Below are positions 63,782 to 64,000 of a stretch of 64,000 nt of DNA, piece after piece (position 1 is the first letter of the stretch; each line of letters opens with the position of its first letter). The position numbers and the translations under genes are program-made. Below the pieces are notes generated by a model. The model worked only from the letters and a program-made list of their open reading frames with translations, searched no databases and was not told the origin of the DNA. Origin of the DNA: Pseudomonas huaxiensis (lineage in GTDB: Bacteria > Pseudomonadota > Gammaproteobacteria > Pseudomonadales > Pseudomonadaceae); contig NZ_QKVL01000007.1 of NCBI RefSeq assembly GCF_003231275.1, positions 186,001 to 250,000 of the forward strand, written 5' to 3'.

Positions 63782-64000
63782 TCATTGGACGAGAATTGCC
63801 TGCGCCAGTTCAAGGTCGGCAGCATGAAGTTCGGGGTTCTCATGGCGCAACCGCTGGATGACCGCCTCCAGCCGTGCGCCGCGCAACTGGCCGTCGCTGG
63901 CAATGAAGGCCGCAGCGTCATCGCGGGCGGCCCTGACCCACTTGCGGTCGAATGGTGCGGTGGTCACCTGGCTGGTGGCGTAGCCGCTGACGACGAGTGT
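63782..64000 (-). CDS. DUF2388 protein, 5' end outside window
   Basis: The frame is open at the window edge. The visible 72 residues (TLVVSGYATSQVTTAPFD ... ARDDAAAFIASDGQLRGARLEAVIQRL) are clearly paralogous to the next gene, with the same ARDDAA-F-AS-G-RGA-LEA spacing. It is a tandem duplicate, 28 bp upstream of that gene. Confidence 0.8.
   Translation of the reverse strand, partial: TLVVSGYATSQVTTAPFDRKWVRAARDDAAAFIASDGQLRGARLEAVIQRLRHENPELHAADLELAQAILVQ

Overview
This window is a chromosomal segment of a fluorescent-type Pseudomonas (P. fluorescens/P. putida relatives). The evidence is high GC, typical Pseudomonas REP palindromes of the GTGGGAGC...GCTCC(T/C)AC type, and gene blocks I recognise from P. 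aeruginosa PAO1 (recalled, not searched). HAD, gamma-CA, prlC, yheV and radical SAM match about PA0065-0069. Carbonic anhydrase, SulP and the cox operon match about PA0102-0114. The metNIQ, znu, polA, ersA, cc4, dsbA, kinB and algB stretch matches about PA5479-5505. In PAO1 these blocks flank the replication origin, so the window is probably origin-proximal and rearranged. There is no rRNA, tRNA, CRISPR, prophage or transposase gene here.

Layout. 1-4.7 kb holds a HAD hydrolase, gamma carbonic anhydrase, oligopeptidase A, a zinc-ribbon protein and a LexA-boxed radical SAM protein. 4.9-7.3 kb holds a beta carbonic anhydrase and a SulP anion transporter, a likely bicarbonate/CO2 pair. 7.4-11.5 kb is a FecI/FecR/TonB-receptor iron uptake cassette. 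A 131-bp nested palindrome follows. 12.7-21.1 kb is a complete aa3-type cytochrome c oxidase operon (subunits II, I, III; CtaG, SURF1, a SCO-like protein, heme A and heme O synthases, SenC), with one small DUF2909 gene running antisense inside it. 21.2-23.7 kb is metNIQ and 23.9-26.1 kb is catalase HPII. 26.2-30.1 kb holds a lipoprotein and the zur-znuC-znuB / znuA divergon. 30.2-36.4 kb holds thrB, a DUF2782 protein, polA, the ErsA small RNA with an AlgU-type promoter, engB and two cytochromes c. 36.6-42.7 kb holds dsbA, an EEP nuclease, a GGDEF protein, an amidase and a CSS-EAL phosphodiesterase. 42.7-45.8 kb is kinB-algB. 46.1-47.1 kb is a probable sigma-54 operon of two tiny membrane proteins and Ivy. 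47.1-47.8 kb is a long intergenic region with a strong RNA fold. 47.8-64 kb holds gltP, a nucleoside-recognition (gate) protein, an Mla/MCE lipid-transport operon, a DUF5924 membrane protein, an M16 peptidase, a Na/Pi cotransporter, TerC, CitMHS, a GFA protein, and a secreted HExxH/DUF4105 protein with tandem DUF2388 proteins.

Themes. Several parts concern the envelope and periplasm: DsbA with a CSS-type redox-sensing phosphodiesterase, the lysozyme inhibitor, the Mla-like lipid system, the AlgU-dependent ErsA RNA, and KinB/AlgB. Metal handling is represented by zinc uptake under Zur, siderophore uptake under FecI/FecR, and copper delivery to oxidase. The least explained loci are the nested 131-bp palindrome, the folded RNA candidate between ivy and gltP, the 36-bp palindrome built around the LexA box, and the secreted HExxH-DUF4105/DUF2388 operon at the right edge.
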